Assembly: GCA_017882375.1 (NCBI GenBank) | Contig: JADGPP010000007.1 | Location: forward strand, 1 to 64,000 | Direction of reading: 5' to 3' | Source of the DNA: Solirubrobacteraceae bacterium | GTDB taxonomy: Bacteria; Actinomycetota; Thermoleophilia; Solirubrobacterales; Solirubrobacteraceae | Length of the DNA: 64,000 nt | Part shown: piece after piece, positions 26,304-34,903 of the stretch | Position numbering within the stretch: position 1 is the stretch's first letter | Layout: every line of letters begins with the position of its first letter | The notes under the pieces: model-generated | What the model was told of the DNA's origin: nothing | Database searches by the model: none | Seen by the model: only the letters and a program-made list of their open reading frames with translations | Position numbers and translations under genes: made by a program

Positions 26304-27695
26304 TCAACGCTTGTGCCGCGCCGAGCGTGCGCGCCTGGCACGAGCCCTACGTGCGGCGCGCCTGTGCCTGTTCGCGGCGGCTGTGCCACGCTTGCGCGTG
26401 GCCGCGGCGTGCTTGGCGCCTGTGCCGGCGCCCCCGTGAGCGGATCCTGTTGGAGGCGCTCCGTGCGTGCCTTCTGGAGGCGCGCCGGCGGAGGGACTTT
26501 CTTCCGCGGGGGCCGACGTCGTGCCGTCCCCGGCTTCTTTTCCCACGGGGGTCGGAGCACTATCCGAGGGAGCCCCGTCAGCGCCCAGGCGGCTTGCGAC
26601 TTCGGGCACCGCGCCGGCGCAGGCCGAGCCGGCGGCCGGGCGAAAGCCACCTTCGCCGGTGCCGACGAGTTCGCTGGCCGATGCGATCACGTTGTTGCGC
26701 GCCGTGAAGCCCCCGCCTCCGGTGTCGATCCCCCGTGTGGAGACGCAGTTGGCCTGCGCGACGTTGGCCACACCCAGCGGGTTGCCGGCCGGGTACCACG
26801 ATTCCACGTCTCGGCGGATCAGCGAGTTGACGATCAGGTTGCGTTCGACCGTGTTGTCGTTCGAGGCGACCCCGCCGTCGCCGGAGAAGATGATGCCCTC
26901 GCCGTTTTCGGAGATCACGTTGCCGCTGATCACCGCGCCGGTCGAGCTGGGATACAGCTGAATGCCACGGTCGGCGTTGCGTGTGATGAGGTTGTCGACG
27001 ATGCGGGTGTTGGTGGCGGCCTGCACGTAGATGCCGTGGTCGTGGTTGGCCGCCGGCATGACCCCGCAGTCGTGAATGCGATTGTCGGCGATCACCGTGG
27101 AGTCGGCCACGCCGTAGCTCGAGCTGCCGACGTCGAAGCAGATTTCGGTGTGGTCGTTCGTCACGTCATCCGATTCGAACGTTGCGTGGTTCGCGTTGAT
27201 CGTCGGGCTGGGGAGCGGCGTGGATTCGGACTGATGGTTTCCGTTGAGATCGAGGTCGGCGGCCGTCACGTAGTCCGAGCCCCGCGGCACCCACATCCGA
27301 CCGGTGATCAGCGCGCGTTCGCCGGGAGCGCTGCGCAGCACGATCGGCGCCGTGGCGCTGCCGCCATGATTGAAGCGCAGGCCATCGCCATAGCTGCCGG
27401 CGCGCAGGCAACCGACCTGCCCGGGCGCCAGCGAGTCGGCGAGCTTCTGCGCGGTGCGAAACGGCGCCGCGGCGGAGCCGCTCCCGGCGTCGGAGCCCAG
27501 CGGCGAGGCCAGCTTGTCGCACACCGTCGGGGCCGAGTCGGCGCGGGCCGGCGCGGCGAGAAGGAATGTCGCGAGACCGGCGAGGACGAGCGCGGTTGCG
27601 AGCTCGAGCGGGCGCGGTCGGACGCTTGGCCGGGCGGCTTTGGCGCGAGCCGGTGCGACGGTGGGGCATGAAACTTGCCTTGCGAGGTTAACCAT
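26304..27695 (-). CDS. secreted right-handed parallel beta-helix protein
   Basis: About 463 residues: a signal peptide (core LATALVLAGLATFLLAAPARA), then a parallel beta-helix with short repeated turns (HDHGIYVQAATNTRIVDNL, ADRGIQLYPSSTGAVISGN, GEGIIFSGDGG), then a Pro/Gly/Ser-rich spacer and a very basic Arg/His/Ala tail. Beta-helix folds of this type are typical of polysaccharide lyases, epimerases and depolymerases. It is paralogous to 32151-33221, sharing ESWYP(A/S)GNP and GEGIIFSGD. The basic tail, absent from the paralogue, may hold it to the acidic polymer. The ATG at 27695 is chosen; 27848 is the longer alternative. Confidence 0.82.
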   Translation of the reverse strand: MVNLARQVSCPTVAPARAKAARPSVRPRPLELATALVLAGLATFLLAAPARADSAPTVCDKLASPLGSDAGSGSAAAPFRTAQKLADSLAPGQVGCLRAGSYGDGLRFNHGGSATAPIVLRSAPGERALITGRMWVPRGSDYVTAADLDLNGNHQSESTPLPSPTINANHATFESDDVTNDHTEICFDVGSSSYGVADSTVIADNRIHDCGVMPAANHDHGIYVQAATNTRIVDNLITRNADRGIQLYPSSTGAVISGNVISENGEGIIFSGDGGVASNDNTVERNLIVNSLIRRDVESWYPAGNPLGVANVAQANCVSTRGIDTGGGGFTARNNVIASASELVGTGEGGFRPAAGSACAGAVPEVASRLGADGAPSDSAPTPVGKEAGDGTTSAPAEESPSAGAPPEGTHGAPPTGSAHGGAGTGAKHAAATRKRGTAAANRHRRAARRARARRARSARHKR

Positions 27696-28000
27696 CGATG
27701 GCTCGATCTCCGTTGGGGTCGTGGGAGGCTCTGCATCGACCTCACACCGCTCGTCCATGACCGAACCGACGACCACCTCAGTCGAACGTCCAAGTGCCAC
27801 CGGCCGCCGCCTTGCGCCCCGAGCCGGTCGGCCGTGGATGCCGCGCACCGTCGAGCGGGTCGCTGCCAGGCGTGATCGCGCCGGCGGCCTGCGATCTCGG
27901 ACGTGGAGCGCATTGGACGGTGGTCCATGCCCTCATCGCCGCGCCGGAATAGCCGCTACCGTTGTCGAGATGCGCCGCCGCCCGCCCGCCCGAGCCAGCC
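27696..28000. promoter_or_regulatory. divergent control region of the beta-helix and Wzz genes
   Basis: 305 bp between divergent genes and without a credible ORF. It contains an operator-like inverted repeat, TGGAC (27914-27918), four bases, then GTCCA (27923-27927), flanked by GCA and TGC. This lies about 75 bp before the Wzz start and could be the binding site of a regulator of the export genes. No good sigma-70 boxes stand out. Confidence 0.35.
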
Positions 28001-29584
28001 ATGCAACGACCTAGCGATCCGGCGCGCGCGCCGGACTGGCTGGCGCCGCAGGGGCCTCGCGAAGGCCTCGGTCATTACGTCGAGATCGTCCGCGATCGTC
28101 GCAAGCTGATCGTCGCGTGCGTGCTGATCGTGACGATCGTGGCGGGCGCATATGCAAAGCTGGCGTCGCCCTCCTACAAGGCCGAATCGCATCTGCTCGT
28201 GACACCCGTCAACGGTGAAACGAGCCTCATCGGCCTCGGCCTGATCACCAACTCGGGCAACCCCACGGGAGACGTGTCAACGGCGGCGAGCCTGGTGACG
28301 ACGTCCGAAGTCGCGGCGCTGGTTGCGGCAAAGGTCGGCCACACAACCGGGCGAGTCGTGCTCGGACAGGTCAGCGCGGTGCCGGTCGCGCAGAGCAACG
28401 TGGTCGCGGTCACGGCCACGGCGTCGAGCGCCAAGCGTGCGCAGACGGTCGCCAACGCCTTCGCGCTGGCGACCGTCGAGAACCGTACTCGTGTACTCCA
28501 CCGTCAGCTCGAGTCGATAATCCCGACGCTCAAGCGACAGGTGGAAGCGCTCCCGGTGACCCAGCGAACGGGGCAGGGCTCACTCGGCGAACGGCTGTCG
28601 TCGCTGCAGACGCTGCTGGCCGGCCCCGATCCGACGATCTCCGTCGAGTCGCTCGCGCAGCGCCCGCAGTCGCCGTCGTGGCCGAAAACTAAGCTCAGCG
28701 TCATCGCGGGCTTTCTGATCGGGCTCGTCATCGGCCTGGGCGGCGCGTTCGCGCTGGAGAGTCTCGACCCACGCGTGCGCCGCGAGGAGACGCTGCGGCG
28801 CATCTTCCGCCTGCCCGTGCTCGCGCGCATCCCGCGCGAGCGCCGGCCCGCGTCGCGCAAGCTGCCGATGCGCCCGGGCGAACTCTCACCGGCCGCGCAG
28901 GAGAGCTACCGCATGCTGCGCGTCGCACTGGGCGCGCGCGGCCACACCGACGGAACGCGCTCGATGATGATCACCGGCTCGACGCGCTCGGAGGGCAAGT
29001 CGACGGTGGCGCTCAACCTCGCCGCCACGCTTGCCTTCTCCGGCCACAAGGTGATCCTCGTGGAGGCCGACCTGCAGCGTCCGTCGCTTGCCGGAGCCCT
29101 CGACCTGCTGGCAAAGCGCGGCAAACGCGGCACCGCCGGCGTCCTGATGGGCGAAATCTCGCTGCGCGATGCGCTCGTGCCGGTCAAGCGCCTGAGCGAC
29201 AACCTGAGCGTGCTGCTCGTCGAGCAGTCGGCTCCCTATCTGGCCGACGGCCTGCTCGCCGCGAGCGACGAGATCGTCGAGCAGGCCCGGGCGCTCGCCG
29301 ACTATGTGATCTTCGACGCGCCGCCCGTGACCGAGGTCAGCGACGCGCTGCCGCTGAGCCAGCACGTCGACGACGTGCTGATCGTCGCGCGCCTCGGATA
29401 CAGCCGCACCGATCAGCTCGTGAACCTGGGCGAAGTCCTCTCGCGCCAGGGGGTTCGTCCTTCGGGCCTGGTGATCGTCAGCGACGACTACAACCAGGGA
29501 AGCGGTTACTACGCTGCCACTCCCTCATCGCCCGGCAGGCTCGGAGCGAGGGTACGCGAGCAGATCCCCGCAATCGGAGCGTAG
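28001..29584 (+). CDS. Wzz-type chain-length regulator fused to BY-kinase
   Basis: 527 residues. The Wzz part has a first membrane helix at about 36-52 and a second at about 228-248, followed by the cytoplasmic tyrosine autokinase. Walker A is G326-STRSEGK333-ST, Walker A' is VILVEAD357, and Walker B is VIFD439. The tail holds a tyrosine group (DDYNQGSGYY), the probable autophosphorylation cluster. Such proteins control polymer length and export with a CpsB phosphatase (candidate at 12731). The ATG at 28001 is preferred to a TTG at 27962. It is followed after 7 bp by a polymerase, with which it forms an operon. Confidence 0.93.
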   Translation: MQRPSDPARAPDWLAPQGPREGLGHYVEIVRDRRKLIVACVLIVTIVAGAYAKLASPSYKAESHLLVTPVNGETSLIGLGLITNSGNPTGDVSTAASLVTTSEVAALVAAKVGHTTGRVVLGQVSAVPVAQSNVVAVTATASSAKRAQTVANAFALATVENRTRVLHRQLESIIPTLKRQVEALPVTQRTGQGSLGERLSSLQTLLAGPDPTISVESLAQRPQSPSWPKTKLSVIAGFLIGLVIGLGGAFALESLDPRVRREETLRRIFRLPVLARIPRERRPASRKLPMRPGELSPAAQESYRMLRVALGARGHTDGTRSMMITGSTRSEGKSTVALNLAATLAFSGHKVILVEADLQRPSLAGALDLLAKRGKRGTAGVLMGEISLRDALVPVKRLSDNLSVLLVEQSAPYLADGLLAASDEIVEQARALADYVIFDAPPVTEVSDALPLSQHVDDVLIVARLGYSRTDQLVNLGEVLSRQGVRPSGLVIVSDDYNQGSGYYAATPSSPGRLGARVREQIPAIGA

Positions 29585-29591
29585 GGCCGAC

Positions 29592-31010
29592 ATGAACGCC
29601 CGGGGGCGCGCGTTCGAGCTGCTCCCGTCGACGATCTTCGCGACGGCGGCGATCATCGGTGTGCTCGCCGCTCTGCAGCCCGTGGTCGCGGTCGCGGCCG
29701 CGGCCGGGGTGATCGTCGCCTACGTCGTGTTCAACGACCTCGCGATGGGCTTCGCGGTGCTCGCGTTCCTCAGCTTCCTGGACACGCTGTCATCGGGCTC
29801 TCTGAGCCCGGCGAAGGGCGTCGGGTTGCTGCTCGTGGTGGCGTGGCTGGGCCACTTCAGCGTGGGCGGGCGCGGCCAGCGCGACTTCTTCGCCGAGCAC
29901 TCGCACCTCACGTGGGTGCTGATCGCCTTTATCGGATGGGGCACCGTGTCGTTGCTGTGGGCCACGCAGCTCGGCCCGGGGCTCGCGTCGCTGTCGCGAT
30001 ACGCGCCCAACATGCTGCTGCTGCCGATCGCTTATACGGCGATGCGCACGCGTCGCGACCTGGCGCTCGTGCTCGGCGCGATCGTGCTCGGCGCGATCGT
30101 CGCCGCCAGCTTCGGGATCCTGCAGCCGGCCGATCCCACGGAAGTGGTCGAAGGCTCCCGTGCTACCGGTACGATCGGCGATCCGAACGAACTCGCGGCC
30201 GTGCTGCTCGTCGGTCTCGCGCTTGGCGCCGGCTTCTTGGTCGGGCGAGGGCGCTCTCCGTTGATGCGGCTCGCTGCGGCACTGGCGGTGCCACTCTGCG
30301 CCGCGGGGGTCTTTCTCAGCCTGTCGCGTGGAGGACTGGTGGCGCTGGGGGCGCTTCTGATCGCCGGCACGGTCTTCGCCGGCCGCTGGCGGCTGGCGAT
30401 CACGGCGATGCTCGTAGCGGTGGCCGTCGGCGGGATCGTGTACTTCACCGAGCTCGCGCCGCTTCCCGCCCGCGAACGGGTGACCAGCGCGAACGGCGGG
30501 TCGGGACGAACAGATCTGTGGACGGTCGGCTGGCGGATGGTGCAGGCGCATCCGGTCACCGGCGTCGGTATCGGCAACTTCCCGGCCGTCTCGGCGAACT
30601 ATGTCCTGCAGCCCGGGGCGACTCAGCGAGCCGACCTGATCTTCTCGAGCGCTCCGAAGGTCACGCACAACACCTACCTGGAGGTGATGGCCGAGATGGG
30701 AGTTCCCGGTCTCCTGCTGTTCGTGGCCGCGATCGTCACGTGCATGGGCTGCGCGTTGAAGGCCGCACGCATCTGGGCGCGGCGCGGGCAGGCGAGCGCG
30801 GAGGCGCTCGCCCGCAGCGTGTTCCTGGGGCTGGTCGGAATGCTGTCGGCCGACTTCTTCATCTCCGACATGTTCAGCAAGCTGCTGTGGGTGATGCTCG
30901 CCCTCGGCCCGGCGATGCTCGCGATCGCTCGTTCCGAGAGCGAGGAGCAACCGCTCAAAGCGTCGGCCGGCCAATCGCCCGAGGCGTCGGCCACCGTCGC
31001 GTCGAGCTGA
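29592..31010 (+). CDS. O-antigen ligase/Wzy-type polymerase
   Basis: 472 residues with about 11-12 membrane helices. The Wzy_C loop is recognisable: SGRTDLWTVGWRMVQAHPVTGVGIGNFPAVSANYV, then THNTYLEVMAEMGVPGLLLF. It is encoded directly behind the Wzz/BY-kinase, which makes it the best candidate for the polymerase controlled by that protein. It converges with a GT4 gene with only 8 bp between the stops. Confidence 0.92.
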   Translation: MNARGRAFELLPSTIFATAAIIGVLAALQPVVAVAAAAGVIVAYVVFNDLAMGFAVLAFLSFLDTLSSGSLSPAKGVGLLLVVAWLGHFSVGGRGQRDFFAEHSHLTWVLIAFIGWGTVSLLWATQLGPGLASLSRYAPNMLLLPIAYTAMRTRRDLALVLGAIVLGAIVAASFGILQPADPTEVVEGSRATGTIGDPNELAAVLLVGLALGAGFLVGRGRSPLMRLAAALAVPLCAAGVFLSLSRGGLVALGALLIAGTVFAGRWRLAITAMLVAVAVGGIVYFTELAPLPARERVTSANGGSGRTDLWTVGWRMVQAHPVTGVGIGNFPAVSANYVLQPGATQRADLIFSSAPKVTHNTYLEVMAEMGVPGLLLFVAAIVTCMGCALKAARIWARRGQASAEALARSVFLGLVGMLSADFFISDMFSKLLWVMLALGPAMLAIARSESEEQPLKASAGQSPEASATVASS

Positions 31011-31018
31011 GCGCGCCT

Positions 31019-32134
31019 TCAGAGGAGCTCCTCGTAGATCGCGCAGACCCGCTCGCACCAGATGTCGAGCGCAAAGTGCTCCAGCAGCCAATTGCGGTCC
31101 TCGGCTCCCGCAGCTGCCCGCACCTCGGGGGATTCGGCGAGCAGCTGCTCGAGCCTGACGGCCAAGGCGCGGTGATCCTCGCTAGGGAAGGTCAGGATGT
31201 GTGGCGCAGCGCCCCAGCCCGCGGTACCGTGGATGTCGGACATCACGACGGGCAGGCCGCAGGCGAGCGCCTCGCCGATCGCGGATGATTGGCCCTCGTG
31301 GCGCGAGGCGCTCACGAAGATGTCGGCGGCTGCGAACAGCCAGGCGGAGTCGCTGACGAAGCTCGAGGTGCGCAGCCAGGGCGGTCGCGTGGGCAGCCGC
31401 TGCGCCAGGAACGACCGCATCTGCTCCTCCCCCACGAGCAGCGCGTTTATCGCCGGATGACGATCGGCGACGAGCTGTAGCGCGTCGACGAGCACGTCGA
31501 CGCCCTTCACGTCGGGCCACCATCCCATGCAGAGGACGACATCGGCGTCGGCGTCCAGCCCAAAGCGCTCGCGTGCCGCGCCACGATCGGGCGGCTGCGC
31601 GAAGCGCTCGATGACGATCGCGTCCGGAACCGTCTCGATCCGCTCGCGCGGGGCCCCGCGCCGGACGGCGAACTCAGCCAACCAGGGCGACACCGCAATG
31701 ATACGCGCGACTCGCCGGCGCGCCACGATCCGCATCTTGAGCAGGTCCTTGGCCCGCTGAGCCAGCGGATAGCCGTTGAAGCCCGTGCGGATGTGCCAGA
31801 CGCACGGCACCCCGATCGCAGCAGCGGCGCTCGAAGCGACCCGGTCGGCAACCGTGAAATGCGAATGCACGAGCATGGCGCCGTGCTCGTGCACGACGGC
31901 GTCTAGATGCGCACGGTGGGCACGGCGCCGTGCTGGCAGGACCGACCACGTGACACCGGCGGCGTCGAGCTCGGCCAGCCACGGCTGGTCCTCCGCGCCG
32001 TGCTCCAGGACGAAATGCGTGCCCAGGCCGAAGCGTGCCCGAACGGCACCTGCGAGCACGAGCTCGCTCGACATGAAGTTGCCGAGGTAGGGGCTGTTCC
32101 AGAGCGTCACCTGCACCACCGAGCGCTCGGTCAT
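31019..32134 (-). CDS. glycosyltransferase family 4 (GT-B)
   Basis: 371 residues. The N-terminal half has VHSHFTVADRVASSAAAAIGVPCVWHIRTGFNGYP; the C-terminal half has VVLCMGWWPDVKGVDVLVDAL and the donor-binding SRHEGQSSAIGEALACGLPVVMSD with the conserved acidic pair. It is probably cytoplasmic and adds a sugar to the lipid-linked chain. It is the last gene of a minus-strand run (36096 down to 31019) containing another GT4, the GINT1-like protein and a beta-helix protein. Confidence 0.9.
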   Translation of the reverse strand: MTERSVVQVTLWNSPYLGNFMSSELVLAGAVRARFGLGTHFVLEHGAEDQPWLAELDAAGVTWSVLPARRRAHRAHLDAVVHEHGAMLVHSHFTVADRVASSAAAAIGVPCVWHIRTGFNGYPLAQRAKDLLKMRIVARRRVARIIAVSPWLAEFAVRRGAPRERIETVPDAIVIERFAQPPDRGAARERFGLDADADVVLCMGWWPDVKGVDVLVDALQLVADRHPAINALLVGEEQMRSFLAQRLPTRPPWLRTSSFVSDSAWLFAAADIFVSASRHEGQSSAIGEALACGLPVVMSDIHGTAGWGAAPHILTFPSEDHRALAVRLEQLLAESPEVRAAAGAEDRNWLLEHFALDIWCERVCAIYEELL

Positions 32135-32150
32135 GGAGCCGGCCTCAGCT

Positions 32151-33221
32151 TCATCGAAGCCGCCCGGCGCGCGCCGTCGACGCGGACGATGGGAGCTTGC
32201 CTTCCAGGATCGGCACGCACGGACTGCCCGAGCTCACGCGGAAGTCGCCGAGCGTCGCGTCTGCGTACTGCGGGTTGGCGATCACGTTGGAGACGGCGGT
32301 GAACCCGCCGGCGGTTGTGACAATCGGTCCTTTGCGTCCGCCAAACAGGCAGTTGTCGCGCACAATGTTCCCGACGCCGACCGGATTGCCGCTCGGGTAC
32401 CACGATTCGACATTGGCCCGGATGCGGGAGTTCGAGACGACGTTGAACTGCACCAGGTTGTGGTTCGAGGCCAGCCCTTCATCGCCCGAGAAGATGATCC
32501 CCTCACCGTTGCCGTCGATCACGTTGCGTTCGATCAAGGTGTATTGCGCGTCGGGGTAGAGCTGGATCCCCCGGTCGGCGTTGTCATAGATGAGGTTTCC
32601 CACGATCCGCGTGCCGTCGGCGCGATTGACGTAGATCCCATGTTCGTGGTTGTTGGCCGGAAGCTGGCCGCAGTTGTGGATGCGATTCCCTTCGATCACC
32701 GTGCCGCGTGCGCGTCCGTAGGAGAAGGAGCCGAGCACGAAGCAGATGCTCGTGTTCTCGTTCGTCACCTCATCGCCCACGAAGCTGATCGCGTTGCCGT
32801 TGACCGTCGGTGAGGGCAGTTCCGCCGCGTTGCGCCCGTCGAGCACGAGGTCGCTGAAGACGTCGTTGCGGGCGGTGCGCGAGAACCACAGGCGCCCCAC
32901 GAGTCGTGCCTGTTCACCGGGGTAGGAGCGCAAGGCGAGACGGCTCTGAGACACCTTGACGTCCTCGACGTAGATGCCACCGCGCAGGCAGCCGGTCTGC
33001 CCTGCTCGCAGCGAGTTCACGAGCCGCTGAACGATCCCCGGGCGCCCATGCCCTGGCCGGGTCCTCTGCGTCGCTGAGGCCACCACCCTGTCGCAGCGAG
33101 CGCCGGCCTGCACGCTCGCGGCCCGCGACGGGCCGCTGCCCGAGATCGCCAGAGCGGCGACCGTCAGGCCGATCGCGAGCAGACCAGCGACCAGCGCCGC
33201 GATGCCCCTCCAGGCGAGCAT
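32151..33221 (-). CDS. secreted right-handed parallel beta-helix protein, second paralogue
   Basis: About 356 residues: signal peptide or anchor (IAALVAGLLAIGLTVAALAISG) and a parallel beta-helix with recurring turns (NRIHNCG, HEHGIYVNRADGTRIVGNLIYDNADRGIQLYPD, GEGIIFSGDEGLASNHNLVQFNVV). It is clearly related to 26304-27695 over the whole helix, but lacks the spacer and basic tail of that protein. The two copies flank the Wzz/polymerase pair. The start at ATG 33221 gives a proper signal sequence; the long upstream extension in the same frame is Arg-rich and not believable. Confidence 0.82.
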   Translation of the reverse strand: MLAWRGIAALVAGLLAIGLTVAALAISGSGPSRAASVQAGARCDRVVASATQRTRPGHGRPGIVQRLVNSLRAGQTGCLRGGIYVEDVKVSQSRLALRSYPGEQARLVGRLWFSRTARNDVFSDLVLDGRNAAELPSPTVNGNAISFVGDEVTNENTSICFVLGSFSYGRARGTVIEGNRIHNCGQLPANNHEHGIYVNRADGTRIVGNLIYDNADRGIQLYPDAQYTLIERNVIDGNGEGIIFSGDEGLASNHNLVQFNVVSNSRIRANVESWYPSGNPVGVGNIVRDNCLFGGRKGPIVTTAGGFTAVSNVIANPQYADATLGDFRVSSGSPCVPILEGKLPSSASTARAGRLR

Positions 33222-33343
33222 CTCATGCTCTCGACGCGCGAGGGGCCGACACGGTGAGAGCGTCGCACATCGGTTCGGCGGACGACCGGCTGGTTGCGCG
33301 TCCAAGCAAGATTGCGAGTCTAGCGCGGGCGCGGGCTGCTCGG

Positions 33344-34903
33344 CTATCGTGCCGAGCGCCGCTTCGCGCGCCTGGCGCTCTGAGCGAGATCGCTTGTGAG
33401 CTGCGCCAGGCGCAAGCTGCCGCGCAGCTCCCGTCGGCGCATGTCGATGGCCTCGAAGCGTCCGTCGGAGGAGTAGGAATGCGTTGCTCGAGCGCCGCCG
33501 ACGTCGGCAGGCTCGAGGCGGGCGATCTCGTGCTCGGCGTACTCCGTGCTGCTCAGCACGTCGATCTCGCGGAACGAGATCGCCCAGCCGTAGCGACGGC
33601 TGCCGTCCTGGCCCGGACGCACCAGCCGTGAGCCGAAGCGCAGGATCGCGCCGGCGGGTCGCGCCCCGCGTACGTCCGACACGACGGGATTGCTTGGATG
33701 CGGATGCCACCTCCCCGCAGGCGTGTCGGCCCAGAAGAGATGCAGCTCGTCAAGCGAGCTCGCGTGCGGGGCGGCTATCCCAACGAACAGCCACAGGCGA
33801 TCGCCATGAGCGAGCAACGTGGCATCGGCGGCCTCCACGTCGTCGAGCATGATCGCCTCGCGCCGCCAGGTCTTCGGGAAGTCGACCGCGCGGTAGAGCT
33901 CCACACGCGACACTGCCGAGGTCTCGGGGATCATGAAGACCTCGTCGCCGTGTGTGAAGAGGAATGGATAGCTGAGGTGGTAGGGCTGTGCCAGAACAGT
34001 CCTCGGCGGGTCCGCCGGACCGCCTTCGGGGCGGAGCTCTGTATGCGAGATCACCGCGCGCTTGGCGCCGAGCGGAACCTCCTCGCAGAAGAGGTGATGG
34101 CCCCCGGCGTGCTCGAACAGGAACGGGTCTGCGTAGAGATGGCCGGGCATCCAACGCACCAGATCGGTGTCGCTGGACCAGCCCTGCGTGAGCTGCGGCC
34201 CGCGCTGGCGTACTCGAATCGACCACGGCCGGCGAAACAGCAGCCGCACCGCCAGCACGCGCATCCACGTCAACGCCGCGTGCACCAGCAACGCCGCAGT
34301 CGAGGGAGCCGGCGCGGCCGGCTGCGACTCGGGCGCGGGAAGATCCAGACCGGGCACACGCTCGGCCGCGCGCCGAATGAGCGCTGCGAGCTTCCACAGC
34401 GCGAGGTCGCAACTCAGGATGGCCGAGAACTGGCGTACCCCGGACACGGTCCGCTCGACGACCACGCTGCCGCCGGAGCGACGCAGAAGGACCTCGGACT
34501 CCACGCAAGCAGCGCCGCTCAGGACCGCACGAGCGAACGCGTCTTCGGCCGGCTCGTGCACTCCTCCATGGCGGACGTACAGGACCTCGCGGTCCTCATC
34601 CCCGGGCATGGGACGCTCCGACAGCCAGACAACCAGCGTCGCCGGCCGAGGGCCGGCGCCCCGGTCGAGCTCCGATCGGTCGACCGGCGCCGGGGAAAGG
34701 GCGTCCGCGCCCAGGTGGAGCAGGCGGCGCTCGGCGGCGGCGTGCAGGCGGCGAGCGATGCCGCGGCGTCGGGGTCCCGCCAGGCGTATCTCGACGACGT
34801 CCAGCTCGGGGGACTCGAGCAGCCCCGACAGCGCCCGCTCCTGCCAAGCTGGCGCGGGCGCGCCGTCGAGGACCACCGCGATCGCACGACGGGCGCCGCT
34901 CAC
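33344..34903 (-). CDS. GINT1-like propeller protein with formyltransferase-like N-terminus
   Basis: 519 residues. The C-terminal about 300 residues form a five-bladed propeller resembling GH43 proteins and the N-terminal domain of plant glucosamine inositolphosphorylceramide transferase: PGHLYADPFLFEHAGGHHLFCEEV, HLSYPFLFTHGDEVFMIPETS, LWLFVGIA, DELHLFWAD, and HPSNPVVSDVRGARPAG. The N-terminal about 180 residues look like the formyltransferase-like domain found in the bacterial homologues. The start is GTG, overlapping the TGA of the upstream glycosyltransferase (GTGA), so translation is coupled. The role in bacteria is unknown; glycan binding or modification is likely. Confidence 0.72.
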   Translation of the reverse strand: MSGARRAIAVVLDGAPAPAWQERALSGLLESPELDVVEIRLAGPRRRGIARRLHAAAERRLLHLGADALSPAPVDRSELDRGAGPRPATLVVWLSERPMPGDEDREVLYVRHGGVHEPAEDAFARAVLSGAACVESEVLLRRSGGSVVVERTVSGVRQFSAILSCDLALWKLAALIRRAAERVPGLDLPAPESQPAAPAPSTAALLVHAALTWMRVLAVRLLFRRPWSIRVRQRGPQLTQGWSSDTDLVRWMPGHLYADPFLFEHAGGHHLFCEEVPLGAKRAVISHTELRPEGGPADPPRTVLAQPYHLSYPFLFTHGDEVFMIPETSAVSRVELYRAVDFPKTWRREAIMLDDVEAADATLLAHGDRLWLFVGIAAPHASSLDELHLFWADTPAGRWHPHPSNPVVSDVRGARPAGAILRFGSRLVRPGQDGSRRYGWAISFREIDVLSSTEYAEHEIARLEPADVGGARATHSYSSDGRFEAIDMRRRELRGSLRLAQLTSDLAQSARRAKRRSAR

